Source of the DNA: Hybos culiciformis
Taxonomy: Eukaryota; Arthropoda; Insecta; Diptera; Hybotidae
Direction of reading: 5' to 3'
Assembly: GCA_964007475.1 (NCBI GenBank)
Contig: OZ023275.1
Coordinates: 32,555,619 to 32,619,618 of the forward strand
DNA: 64,000 nucleotides
The position numbers and the translations under genes were made by a program. Positions 48,401 to 58,784 of the stretch are shown here, piece by piece (position 1 is the first letter of the stretch; each line of letters begins with the position of its first letter). The notes under the pieces are model-generated. The model did no database searches, was not told where the DNA came from, and saw only the letters and a list, made by a program, of their open reading frames with translations.

Positions 48401-51400
48401 TTCATTATCAAAACCATTTTCAACAGCTGATAATTTTGGGTTAGATTTTTGCCAAAAATCTTTTGTAAATGGAAAATACCATTTTTCTGGGATTCCGAAA
48501 TTACCAGGATATATTTTTTCTATGTACAAAGCAATTAACATATAAATCACAGCCGCAATTAACATCATAATCATTATGGTACCAACAGAAATATTATCAT
48601 CTACATTCACTGGACGGAATAAATTGTACCAATGCAAGCCTTCTCCTTTTCCTAAGCAGGCGAAAATTTTGTAAAAGAGTAATAATTAATTAAGAGTAAT
48701 AATTAACAACAAAAAATATTATTAACAATAATTAAACTGATATTTAAATTTTAATTTAAAAAATAGTTTAATATCCTGTTCATGAATCGGCTTTGTCAAA
48801 AAGTCATGTTTGCAGGTGCATTATATCTGTACGTAACATTAATATTATTTCGTTTTACTTTAGTAGTATTAAAAATCAGAAAATTCTGAGGTATAAATGA
48901 AATTTTTATATCCTTACCTTCAAGTTGCATTATCAATTTAAACCCGAATCCAATTCCTGTGTTTGAAATTAAACTCAGTCCAAGTTTTTGACTTAGCTCT
49001 AATACTTGATATTTTTTAGCTTTAAATTGGAACGGAATATAAGCTATGAACCAAATAATACCCGCAACTGATGCAGCAGTATTGGCCTTCGAAAATAGAG
49101 TTGATATCATAAAACAAAAGGTAATCGTAGCTATAGTGTACACGTACAAGAAAAATAATAAAACTGTTATATTTGTATGGGTTAAAACTGACATTCCAGT
49201 GTTAACTTGCCACTAAAAAAAGTTTATTAATTAAATAAATTGAATATTTAATAATAATTACTAATTAATGTCATATTATACTTTTAGCAAAATTCCTATT
49301 ATCGTTACTGCTATACTTATCAGAATAAATGTTTTTATGAACCAAGCTGTCCAGTGCAGCCAATTCGGTAAGCCCATAATTTTCATAACTTCTTTAAGTT
49401 GCATTTCTTTTTCAGCTGTTATATACTATGATAAGAGAGAGAAGTATTATAATTTTTAACTAAATGCTTATTGGTTAATCTTAATCATCATAGAATACTT
49501 CAATACCTATATACATTTTTAAAATTTGTAACAAATACGTGATTCATTAAAACTAAAAGCATAAGAAAACACAACTACAAGAAGTCGATGTGCAAAATTT
49601 TATCTCGATCAGATGACGAGAAGTGTGTCAATTTTCACTTCTTTAATCTGAGTACAAACATTCAATCAACGCGAACAAGTTAATATAAAAGATTTAATAA
49701 AAGGTAGAAAGATTACTAGGAAGCTCAATTTAATTTAACCGTTAACCAATAATACTTCAGCAGTGTTCTAGTTCGTGTCAAAATATATTTAAAGGCATAA
49801 GATTATTTTTTGCATCCAAGTACAATTTTTGTTTCCCTTCAAATAAAAATATTCAAATAGAATGTTAAGTTCCTAGATACTAACCTTGACTGTTTGAGAT
49901 GCAGGATACAGAAAACTAACGACTATTATCAAAGACACAAAGCCTTCTAATGATTTGATTAGTGGATCAAATAAATGCGGTGGGAACGGCATTCTTTGCA
50001 TAATTATCTCTGGATACTCAATTTTTTTCCGACCAGACATTTGAGCAACCACATCAATAAATCCCATCGACAAAGCATTTTGAACTGCTGCGAATCCTTC
50101 ATCTATATATTCTGGAGGCCCTCCAGTGTTACTCTCATTATTCCGGGGGCCACCAAAATCTAGTGAGGATAACCAACTTGTTAACCAATTTGTTACAAAT
50201 TTTTTTTTACTTTTTCGAATCTCGCTGGGGAATCGAATTGAGTAGACCAATTTCTTAGGATATTCTGTTGTGTTCACCAAATTATCATCAAATTGAATTC
50301 CTGCCAAACTTTTTGATGCAAGCAAATATTTTTCCAAATCTTTAGAATTGTTAGTACCAACAACTGCTGTGTGAATATTATCTTCCGAAGTTAAATTTAA
50401 ATTATAAACAGCACTCAAAACTATTTTTTCAAGAAACACATTTTGTGGTGAATAAGCAATCTCCCACCTTCCAACAGGTGATGCTGAATCATTCTCATTA
50501 ATTGCTCTGAAAGTTTATTAATTTCCATTAAATACACCTGTGAACCAACTGTAGCATAATTAAAAAAGCAATAAGTATTTATAATTATAAAAAAAAAGTG
50601 TTGTCATGCAAAATAAGAATGACAGAATTTTTATTGCCTTTTTATTTCCTTTTCTTACAAACCAGAAAACCCCGGACAAAATCCCTGAAATTTTAATTCA
50701 TGTATTAAAACCTCATTTTTCGCAACCTAACCGATGGTTACGCGAGCCAAAGTCTTTTCGTGTGTCCTCGCGGTGTACCGTGAAAATTCAATTTCGACCT
50801 TAATACTACTCAATTAATTTGAATAAACTTAACAAAAAGGCAAAATATTAATTTTATTGATTTTTGGTAAAAAAAACTTTGGAAAAATATTTTGTAATTA
50901 CATAATTAGAAATCTCAATTTATTTTTTTCTATTATAGGTAGGTACCTACCTGAAAACATTTTTTTCTTTCTTTTTAATTTAGTTCCATTTTTATCTGAT
51001 TTTTTTATTCAGGTAGATTTCTGTCGAATTTGCAGCGAAATAGTAAGAATTAAGGATACGCTACTAGGAAGATTTTTTAGCATACCTTGTTCACACATTT
51101 TTTTTTTACGAAAGGTACTTTTAGAAGTAAAATAAAAAAAAAAAATCTCAATATTTTTCAAGAAATATTTTTAAAAAGAAAGTAGGTAAAACTTGAAAAT
51201 AAATATGAAAATATGAAGGATTAACTTTTAATTATTTTAGCCGACGGTGTTACAACTTCAGAGTTCTAATCTACACTTTTTGTAGTTTTTTTTTGCATTT
51301 AGGTTCAATTAGCTGGGACTAGGTTTATGGAATATTCCTTCAAAAATTGTTTTGCGATAGTAGCTTGGACAAAGCATAAGTATTTAAGAATGACGTAAAA

Positions 51401-51629
51401 GATTAATAGTTTTTTCTTACCTCAAATTATCTAAGTTAATAGGAAATTCTTTAAAAACGGTTGGTTTTTCGAAAAATTTTGGGTCGTTTAAATATCTCAA
51501 TAACACTAAATACAGTGAAAATATCGCTGGTAAAAATAATTCAAATAATAATTGAATTTTATGATTCCATTGAATTTTCCAATTTTTCCACATCAACAGT
51601 CGAAATTTATCCCAATTGGATGTGCCCAT
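36464..51629 (-). CDS. ABCA-family full lipid transporter (ABCA3-like)
   Basis: Fourteen minus-strand exons join in phase: 51421-51629, 49885-50506, 49282-49425, 48918-49212, 47669-48651, 47303-47612, 46719-47241, 38933-39279, 38748-38873, 38259-38652, 38019-38201, 37247-37891, 36749-36847, 36464-36656; sum 5,073 nt, 1,690 residues. Start at ATG 51629: first TM helix near residues 24-46, large extracellular loop in exon 2, TM helices in exons 2-5. NBD1 spans roughly 518-770 ([31 protein letters not shown]), with the regulatory ITTLEEVF motif after it. TMD2 covers exons 7-10. NBD2 (about 1380-1600) has [30 protein letters not shown], and the protein ends with [13 protein letters not shown] proteins move lipids across membranes using ATP; the substrate here is unknown. 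The 7.4-kb intron 39280-46718 holds large satellite elements. Confidence 0.92.
37247..37891 (-). CDS. NBD2 exon of the complete ABCA gene
   Basis: A 645-bp exon with [17 protein letters not shown] (Walker A), [10 protein letters not shown] (Q-loop), [10 protein letters not shown] (signature), [13 protein letters not shown] (Walker B) and [10 protein letters not shown] (H-loop). It is intact, in contrast to the same-length exon at 12463-13107. Confidence 0.92.
39395..39960. mobile_element. TIR element, ATAAGGGAGCTCCACTT ends
   Basis: ATAAGGGAGCTCCACTT at 39395 is answered by AAGTGGAGCTCGCTTAT near 39943-39959, and the pairing continues with ACTAAC/GTTAGTT words. It is a roughly 570-bp non-coding element in the large ABCA intron. 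Confidence 0.55.
40590..41320. repeat. Tandem array, seven 101-111-bp units
   Basis: CTACGGTTAG recurs at about 40652, 40758, 40864, 40969, 41071, 41181 and (degenerate) 41288. Each unit has AGGTAGCTCCGGTGAAATTA, a short ACCTG word and TCGTGCCGG. Its layout recalls the 219-bp satellite at 1965-4019, but the units are not clearly homologous. Confidence 0.8.
41325..44435. repeat. 12-bp minisatellite (GAAGTGAGGGCG)n
   Basis: About 3.1 kb of a 12-bp unit with landmark variants: GCCGGAAGAGAGCTTGGAAG near 41650, 42407, 43472 and 44192, and AAATGAGGGCTGAAGG near 41537, 42219, 42880, 43167, 43347, 43887 and 44055. Landmark spacing shows higher-order repeats of about 670-680 bp on the left and 720 bp on the right. 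Because the unit is a multiple of three with no stop, long open frames occur on both strands, encoding RAEV, RPHF, LTSA or SLPP repeats. They are not regarded as genes. Confidence 0.95.
44718..45221. mobile_element. Foldback element 4, GTGCAGATGACGTGAACC arms
   Basis: GGCTAAAGTGCAGATGACGT begins and ACGTCATCTGCACGTACGCC ends the element. AAATTAAT is duplicated outside (44710-44717, 45222-45229). The core hairpin word, inverse of GGTCAGTGGGATTTGCGGC, is at 44895-44913, flanked by a C-rich GCCCGCCCGCCG block. Arms contain CTGAAATCAGTTCTTGG and GAAAACTTTG pairs. A related nested copy forms the centre of foldback element 1 (about 8735-9055). Confidence 0.75.
45630..46040. repeat. Decayed relative of foldback element 4
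   Basis: AAGTGCAGTTGACGTGCACA and GTCCGAAACTTGGTGAGAGA recall the arm of 44718-45221. The right side has GAGGGTTTGGTTACTGCC and ACTCCCCCAACAAGTTATAG in the corresponding inverse order. The GC core is gone. Confidence 0.4.
47669..48651 (-). CDS. NBD1 exon of the complete ABCA gene
   Basis: A 983-bp exon begins with the end of TMD1 (GLHWYNLF, a TM helix rich in I/M/L) and runs into NBD1: Walker [12 protein letters not shown]-loop ICPQHNILF, signature [10 protein letters not shown], Walker [15 protein letters not shown]-loop STHFMDEAD. All key residues are present. The partial downstream copy has no counterpart of this exon. Confidence 0.92.
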
Positions 51630-52435
51630 TTTTTGGTAGTTTTAATTTTCTAGAAATTTGGATAATTCTTGTGCAAAATCCTGAAATAACAAAAAAAATT
51701 GATGTTTATAAAAAGCATTAATTATTTGATATAAAGAAATATAATAATTTCGTTTCTTTTCTACAACGTTTTTATCAACTCACATTCTTGTCTGTTTGTC
51801 TGTCCACGAAATTTTGTAATCAAATTTTAGACCACTTTCCGACAAGCTACAGCTCCGAAGCTCTGAACCCGATGACAATACAATATTCTACCACTTCAAT
51901 CATGATTTGAAAAGTTTCTCGTCTTTTTGTCTGCCCGCGAAATTTTGCAATCAAATTTTCACAACCAAAACTTTGTCCGATTTCATTCAAATTTAGTACA
52001 TAAAAAGAATAAATGATTGAACACACGAATTTCGTAACAAAAAATTTATTGACCTCCTACCCAGCGACGTCCCATGGGGGGGACTTCAAAAGTACGATTT
52101 TATTCAAATTCGGTACATAAAAAGAAGAAATGATTTAACACACAAATTTTGTAATAAAAAATTTATTGGCCTCCTCTACCTTTCTTGGAGAGGACTTCAA
52201 AACTTCGTCCGATTTTATTGAAATTTTGTAGCTACAAAGAGGACATAATTAAACACACAAATCTCGTAATTTTGACAATCAAATTTTATAAGAAAAATTC
52301 TGCTTCGTTTCAGCTTCAAAACTAAAAAGTAGAAAATAAATATTAAATCATAAAAAATACATTTTATAAAAAACAACGTTTTTCTTGCGCACTAAAAAGT
52401 ATAAAATAATTTTACTATGAGTTTCATTTTGGTAA
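51630..52435. repeat. Upstream flank of the ABCA gene with degenerate repeats
   Basis: About three degenerate 110-bp units with TTCAAATTTAGTACATAAAA, ACACACGAATTTCGTAA and AAAAAATTTATTGACCTCCT lie between 51960 and 52290. Two TTGTCTGTTTGTCTGTCCAC-like words precede them. No promoter element could be supported. Confidence 0.45.
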
Positions 52436-52506
52436 CAGACTTTATAACTTTTCTCCGGCTCATTCAGAGGATTGTGGACACACATACTTGAAACTGATTA
52501 CAACAG

Positions 52507-52590
52507 TCTATAACTAGAAACGTGGGGCACATTTTTACAACACATTTACAGTATTATCTCAAAAATGTGCCCCACGTTTCTAGTTATAGA
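52507..52590. mobile_element. Perfect 30-bp-arm hairpin
   Basis: The 30 bp at 52507-52536 (TCTATAACTAGAAACGTGGG...) are exactly inverted at 52561-52590, with a 24-bp loop. It appears to interrupt the old BEL/Pao coding remnant, since Pao-like codons resume just after it. A small MITE or hairpin insertion. Confidence 0.7.
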
Positions 52591-52603
52591 GAACATCAAG
52601 AAA

Positions 52604-52786
52604 AGGGATATATCCATAAGTTATCTAAAATTTAACTCAGCGCTTTCCATTCAAGAGTTTGGTACCTTCCAATATTCACGGTTACAAATCCAAACAAACC
52701 AGGCAAAGTTCGAATGATATGGGATGCAGCAGCTAAAGTCAACGGTATATCAATGAATTCTATGTTATTGAAGGGTCCGGATCAAC
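52604..52786 (+). pseudogene. Old BEL/Pao pol, fragment a
   Basis: It reads a GYIHKL-like block, a stop, then [17 protein letters not shown] and LLKGPDQL, the start of a BEL/Pao reverse transcriptase. Homology stops where the large foldback element begins and resumes at 56491. It is decayed (at least one in-frame stop). Confidence 0.8.
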
Positions 52787-53854
52787 TAAAAGCATGATTC
52801 CACTGTCTGTTCAATGCACAGATATTTGCTCAAAAACGTCACAAACATTGCACAGATAGTGGAATCATCAAATTAAGGCTGTGTTCCACTGTCTGTTCAA
52901 TGCACAGATATCTGCTCAAAAAATGAACAAATTCGAATATGTACAAATTGCTTTGCTCAATGTATTCCATTGTCTCAGCAATTGAGCAAATAAATTTTTA
53001 TCTGTATAATGTATGCACAAACAAATGTCTGTACATAGAGTCTATTCATATATTCCATTGTCTGCTCGCATAAAGTATGTACAGTGAAAAAAAAAGTTTG
53101 TTCAATTGGAAATAAAAATTTATAAAGATCATATATAATTTTTAAAAATTATATTATTAAGAATTTTTTTTTTTTAAATTATTAACTTGAAAATTCAACA
53201 CGAAATCAATGAAAGAACGAAGCTCCACCCCTTTAATTAATTTTAAAATTTCATCTTCCGTCCAAGATTGAGTTATTTTTGCCCGCATTTGGACACGCTT
53301 GGCATTTGCAGCTGTTTTTAATTTGTTCATTCGTCATTTGAGAATAATTTTCAGCTTTTTCTTACTCGTCAAAGGCGTCGAAAGCATCAAAAATTTGTTT
53401 TTCAATTATGTATAACGTTTTCACTTATTAAATAAAGTACTAATTTATATCTTAAAATAATAAAGTTGGAAAATTCACACCATTTTAAATTTTTTCACCA
53501 TCAAGCGCAACGCGTTTTTTGACATCAAGGACTTTTAGCATTTAGCCACCTCATTACATCTTTTAATATAATATTCAAGAGACATTTTTAATTTTTTACA
53601 AGTTTTGAACACGCATATTTTTTTCAGTATAGTGCCCAGACCCAACCTACTCTAAAAAAAAACGAACCGTTCTAAAAAAGGGTTAAATTTAAAAATAAAA
53701 TAAGTATTATCATGAATTTATTGAAAAAAAATCAAAACATATAAAAAAGTTTGCTCTGCAGTTTGTTTTGTATGAGCAGACTTTTTCATCTGCTTAAAAT
53801 TGAACAAATTTTTTGTACAGATACGATTAACAATGATGTTTGTATAATGTACAT

Positions 53855-54795
53855 GGGTAGTTCCACGGAAATTGGCCGATTCGATGTTACCATACTTTTT
53901 TGGGCAAACTGTATATAAACATTAAAAATTCTAATCTAGAAAATACTTTATATGAATTATTACCATTTAGGACAAATAAAAAAAATATGTAAATATTTAC
54001 TGTTATTAGCAAAAATTGCAGCATAAAGACTGATTTTGTCATTACCGTGGCTGTTACTAAGTAATTTTTTCGTATTCAAAACTAAAATTCGTTATTTTAA
54101 TGTTCAATAAATACTTCACAATTTTTTTATTAAAAAAATAATATGTAAAAGGCTCTCTAAAATTAAAAAAAAGTTGAGAAAGTACAGTTCTAATTGGTTT
54201 TTTCTTTTATTTTATTAGTGTTACCGTGTCAGTAGAAATTTCAAACCGTTTGGGAATTATATGAAAAAAAAATTAATACAATTAATATAATTGAAAAGCA
54301 CGATTGCAGTTGGCTAAGTAAATACATTTTTTCTTGATATTATTAGTTGTGATATTTAAATCGAGTAAAATAAACCGGTAGTGAACAGTTATTTCAAAAT
54401 TTTCTACAATTCACACTTATTTTGCAATTACTGTGGTAACTGTTTTTTAATTGAAATAATAAAAAATATTTTTTTCTCAATTTTATTTAGATTTCTCTGT
54501 TTTTTTCTTTTAATTTAATTGATTAAGAATTTTAAATATTTCGAAATTTTTCCAATAAATTAAGGAAAAACAGCTTTTTTGTCATTACCTTGGAAGTCAT
54601 TCCCGTGGTTCGTTTGCTTACACGGGAATGACTTTTCGGTACAAATTCTTTGAAAAATCGAAAAATGCGGTGTTTCTTTGAGAATAAGTTCGAAATTATC
54701 TGAAGCATCTAACAAATACTGATTTAAGTCTCAAAAATATTTTTTTTTTTTTTAATTTTTTATTAAGTTTTCCGCCTATTTCCGTGGAACTATCC
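53855..54795. mobile_element. Nested TIR element, TAGTTCCACGGAAAT ends
   Basis: TAGTTCCACGGAAAT (53858-53872) is inverted exactly at 54778-54792. ACAT is on both sides, and the opposite arm of the surrounding foldback element shows the uninterrupted GTACATATTTTTGTATG. The interior has recurring TTACCGTGG / TCATTCCCGTGG words and no coding signal. Confidence 0.75.
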
Positions 54796-55033
54796 ACATA
54801 TTTTTGTATGTACAAAATTGTACAAACAAGAATGAGCAAACATTTTAGAGCAAACTAATTTGATGATTCCACTATCTGTGCAATGTTTCTGACGTTTTTG
54901 AGCAAATATCTGTGCATTGAACAGACAGTGGAATGAAGCCTTTAGTTTGCTCTAAAATGTTTGCTTATTGTTGTCTGTACAATTTTGTACATACAAAAAT
55001 ATGTACATTGTACAAACAGTGAAATCATTGTTA

Positions 55034-55184
55034 TGCTGAAAACACAATTGGGGCGACAGCGACGGCGACAGCGATAGCGACTGTCAAAAACCATATATTT
55101 GTATGAGAATGAAACAATTGAGGCGATTTTTTTATATGAAAAATCGCTGTCGCCGTCGTCGTCGCCCCAATTGTGTTTTCAGCA
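55034..55184. mobile_element. 151-bp MITE with TTA duplication and empty site
   Basis: Same MITE as 6381-6531: TGCTGAAAACACAATTGGGG and inverse. TTA is duplicated (55031-55033, 55185-55187). The opposite arm at about 53828 reads CGATTAACAATG without the insert, proving the boundaries. Confidence 0.92.
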
Positions 55185-56000
55185 TTAATCGTATCTGTAC
55201 AAAAGATTTGTTCAATTTTGAACAGATGAAAAAGTCTGCTCATTCCAAACAAATTGCAGAGCAAACTTTTTTATGTTTTGATTTTTTTTAATAAATTCAT
55301 GATAATATTTATTTTATTTTAAAATTTAACCCTTTTTTGGAACGTTTCGCTTTTTTTTAGAGTAGGTTGGGTCTAGGCACTATACTGAAAAAAAATATGC
55401 GTGTTAAAAACTTGCAAAAAAGAAAAATGTTATGTCTCTTGATTTTTATATTAAAAGATGTAATGAGGTGGCTAAAAGTCCTTGATGTCAAAAAACGCGT
55501 TGCGCTTGATGGTGAAAAATTCGAAAAATTAAAAAAGGTGTCAATTTTCCAACTTTATTTTTTTAAACAACATCAATATTTTGTAAATGAACGAAGTAAG
55601 TACCGCAATACAAGTGTTATTTTATATTTCATGATATAAATTATAAATCAATAAAAAAAATTTAATAAGTGAAAACGTTATACATAATGGAAAAACAAAT
55701 TTTTGATGGAAGAAAAAGCTGAAAATTATTCTCAAATGACGAATAAACAAATTAATGGAAAAATAGCTGCAAACGCCAAGCGTGTCCAAATGCGGGCAAA
55801 AATAACTCAATCTTGAATGAAAGATGAAATTTAAAATTAATTAAAGAAGTGGAGCTTCGTTCTTGCATTGATTTCGTGTTGAATTTTCAAGTTAATAATT
55901 TATAAACAAAAAATACTTAATGATATAAATTTTAATAATTATATTATATGATCTTTATAAATTTTGATTTCCAATTGAACAAACTTTTTTTTTCATTGTA

Positions 56001-56283
56001 GCATTGAGTAATAATATTTATAAGAGGGACAGAATTCATACAAGTAAATTTTTTTCAAAAAATATGACAATATTTTGAATGTATTGAGTAAAATTTTTTA
56101 ACTCAAATGTGTTTATTCTTAATTTTATTATTTTTATTATTGTATTAAGAATAAACACATTTGAGTATGAAATTTTTATTCAATACATTGAAAATATTGT
56201 CATCATTTTTGAGTTATTTGAAAAAAAAATCTGAAATTTACTTGTATGAATTCTGACCCTCTTATAAATATTATTACTCTATG
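56001..56283. mobile_element. Palindromic element, ATTGTA duplication
   Basis: GAGTAATAATATTTATAAGA and its inverse form an almost complete palindrome of about 280 bp containing GAATTCATACAAGTAAATTT arms. ATTGTA lies on both sides (55995-56000, 56284-56289). The opposite arm near 53080 lacks the insert (GTATGTACAGTG). Confidence 0.85.
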
Positions 56284-56490
56284 ATTGTACATACTTTATG
56301 CGAGCAGACAATGGAATATATGAACAAACTCTATGTACAGACATTTGTTTGTGCATACATTATACAGATAAAAATTTGCTCAATTGCACAGACAATGGAA
56401 TACATTAAACAAAGCAATTTGTACAGAGTCGAATTTGTTAATTTTTTGAGCAGATATCTGTGCATTGTACAGACAGTGGAATACAGCCTT

Positions 56491-56674
56491 AACGTTACTT
56501 CCATCAGTTCTAAATAAATTTCGTGAGAAAAAATATGCTATAGAAAAAATATGCTGATATACGGGAAATGTTCAATCAAGTCCATGTGAAAAATGAAGAC
56601 CGACATTCTCAGCGTTTTTTATGGCGAGATAGCATAAATCAAGAATTAGACATTTACATGATAGATGTCATCAC
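56491..56674 (+). pseudogene. Old BEL/Pao pol, fragment b
   Basis: It continues the old element past the foldback insertion: LLPSVLNKFREKK, ADIREMFNQV and RFLWRDS, up to DVIT at the insertion point of the young BEL/Pao element. The frame changes once near 56545. Confidence 0.8.
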
Positions 56675-57035
56675 TGTTACGAATAGATTAACTTGCTCTC
56701 TTTAGTACATTTAGTTTAATATTTCATTTATAGTACATTTTAATAATTTTGGCAGTAATCTAAAATAGATTTTTTGTAGCAATAAAAAGTAGGTCATACG
56801 GAGTTGCTTTGCAGGGTAATAATAGAAAAACTTCACTTGTTCTATGATAATAGATAAGTCAAGACAAAAAGGAATAAAAATAAAAATAATTTGCTTTTGC
56901 ATTACTTTTTAACTTAAATTACTTTAATTAACTAAACTACTTAAATTACTAAATTAATGAATTAATAAAGAAAACTATTTGTGTTAACTAATTTAAAAAA
57001 CCGAATTTCATTTTGATAGGAAAAACGGAGAAACA
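56675..57035 (+). repeat. BEL/Pao 5' LTR
   Basis: 361 bp, TGTTACGAAT...GAGAAACA. It pairs with 62858-63218. Confidence 0.95.
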
Positions 57036-57551
57036 TTTTGGTCCTACTCGCCGGATAAAAAAGAATTATAATACAGTCCACTAATTTTAAATTAAATTAT
57101 CGGCATTACCGGGATAGAAAAAATTACTAAATTTACGACGCGCAAAAATTAAAAACTATAAAAAAGAAACTAATAATTTTAATAAAAATTTAGAATTAAA
57201 AAGAGGAATTTTGTGAACTTGTGAAATTAAAAAAAAAAAAAAACAGAAGTTAAAAATTAAATGCTTTGTTCTGGTTGGTTGAAATTAAAAAAAAAAAAAA
57301 AAACAACAAAAAAAGCTAAACGAAAATAATGCTCAGTTCTGATTGGTGAATTTCTTAACAGTTAAATTTAAAAAAAAAAAAAAACCAAAAGTTGTTTAGA
57401 TTTTTAAAAAAGAAAAAATACATACCGAATTTTGAGAGATAAAAAATAATTTTACTTACCGAATTGTTTTTGAAAATATTTTAGAAACTCAAAATACTTA
57501 CTTTTTTTTTATTTTTTTGGTTTTGGAAAATTTAAAATAATAAATTATTAA

Positions 57552-58784
57552 ATGGCTAATTTAAAAGAAAAAAGAAGCCGTATTAACGGTCAAATAAAAA
57601 GAATTCAAGAATTCATAAACTCTTTCGATGAGAATAATGAATTATCGCAAATTTCGGTTCGGCTTGAACAATTAGATGGATTATTTCGGGAATTCATCCA
57701 AGTGCATGATTCTGTATGCGAGAAGAAGATTGATGTCAACGGAAAACAAGAAAATGATGAGTATTTAGCTGTAGTTGAAAGTCAATTTTTTGCAGCAAAA
57801 TCAAAAGGTAAGAGCATTTTAATTAGATTAAATGTTTCTAGCTCAAATTCCGGAAGTACTCATCCTGAGCATCAGAATCAAGAAATTCAAGAGGTATTCA
57901 AGGCAGTATCGGAAAATCAGAAAGTATTACAGGCATTAATTCAAAATATGAATGCTGAAACAAAAATCGTTGTTGAACATAACAAGCAAGGTTCTCATCT
58001 GAAAGCGTTATCAGTTCCAAAGTTTGATGGAAATATCAAAAATTGGATTTCTATTCATGATTTATACAATAGTTTGATTCATAATAATGCATCATTAACT
58101 CCATCACAAAAATTACAATATCTTAAAGATTCATTGGTTGGTGAGGCATCATCACTTTTGAAACATCTGTCTATTAGTGATGCCAATTATGAAGAAGCAT
58201 ACGAACAGTTAATAGCACTTTATGATAAAAATGATATTATTATTGAAGCACATATTCAAACAATTGTAGAACATCCAAAAATCACCAATCCAACTGCGGA
58301 AAATTTAAGAACGATGTTAAATATTATTCAAGAGTCCGTGCGAGCTCTAAAGGCGTTAAAATTACCCGTCGACTCGTGGGATGCAATTTTAATTTATATA
58401 GTGAGCTCAAAATTAGATAAAGAAACAAAGCAATTATGGCGTCGTGAAAATAGTTTAAAAAAGGATAAAGAAATAGGTTTTCAAGATTTATGTAACACCA
58501 TTAATAGTAGAATTTATGAACTTACTTGCCTCAAATATTTATTTGAAGAAGCTAAAGGCAATAAAGTTATTAATAATAAAGTCAAATCATCAAATTCAGT
58601 TACAGTTAATAAGGTTCCATTTCCTTGTGTGTATTGCAACGAACAACATTATTTAAATCAATGTTTTTCATTTTTGTCACTCAATGTGAATGAGAAAAAA
58701 GAGTTCGTAAAAACAAAAGGGTTGTGCTATAATTGTTTCAAATCACATTTAGTTAGTAAATGTGATTCAAAATGGACCTGCTAG
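57552..58784 (+). CDS. BEL/Pao Gag
   Basis: ATG at 57552, 410 codons ending in TAG. A coiled N-terminus is followed by the Gag core typical of BEL/Pao (DUF1759-like: PKFDGNIKNWISIHDLYNSL, LKDSLVGEASSLL) at about residues 150-230. Cys-rich knuckles (PCVYCNEQHYLNQC, CYNCFKSHLVSKC) lie near the end. The TAG at 58782 falls inside the last Cys/His cluster, directly after WTC, and the same frame continues with VCNRKHNTLLH. Other BEL/Pao proteins read through here, so a nonsense mutation is more likely than a natural end. Confidence 0.9.
   Translation: MANLKEKRSRINGQIKRIQEFINSFDENNELSQISVRLEQLDGLFREFIQVHDSVCEKKIDVNGKQENDEYLAVVESQFFAAKSKGKSILIRLNVSSSNSGSTHPEHQNQEIQEVFKAVSENQKVLQALIQNMNAETKIVVEHNKQGSHLKALSVPKFDGNIKNWISIHDLYNSLIHNNASLTPSQKLQYLKDSLVGEASSLLKHLSISDANYEEAYEQLIALYDKNDIIIEAHIQTIVEHPKITNPTAENLRTMLNIIQESVRALKALKLPVDSWDAILIYIVSSKLDKETKQLWRRENSLKKDKEIGFQDLCNTINSRIYELTCLKYLFEEAKGNKVINNKVKSSNSVTVNKVPFPCVYCNEQHYLNQCFSFLSLNVNEKKEFVKTKGLCYNCFKSHLVSKCDSKWTC

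Larger units (their letters stand above)
52786..56490. mobile_element. 3.6-kb foldback element with ~1.1-kb arms
   Basis: The end AAGGCTGTGTTCCACTGTCT (52875) is inverted near 56490. Arm homology runs inward through GCACAGATATCTGCTCAAAA, TTTGTTCAATTGGAAATAAA, GACGAATGAACAAATT and GTAGGTTGGGTCT-type words to a loop at about 54870-54941. Each arm carries insertions absent from the other: 53855-54795 in the left, 55034-55184 and 56001-56283 in the right. The stretch 52786-52874 is an inverted copy of the loop sequence. It is inserted in old BEL/Pao coding sequence. The left arm, minus strand, has a degraded SANT/Myb-like peptide (QSWTEDEILKLIKGVELR). Confidence 0.8.

Noticed and set aside
50606..51135. 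Small plus-strand frames inside the first ABCA intron
   Set aside because: AT-rich chance frames opposite a well-supported minus-strand gene.
55367..55639. A 90-codon plus-strand frame
   Set aside because: It lies in an arm of the large hairpin and its inverted counterpart (53410-53640) does not keep the frame.
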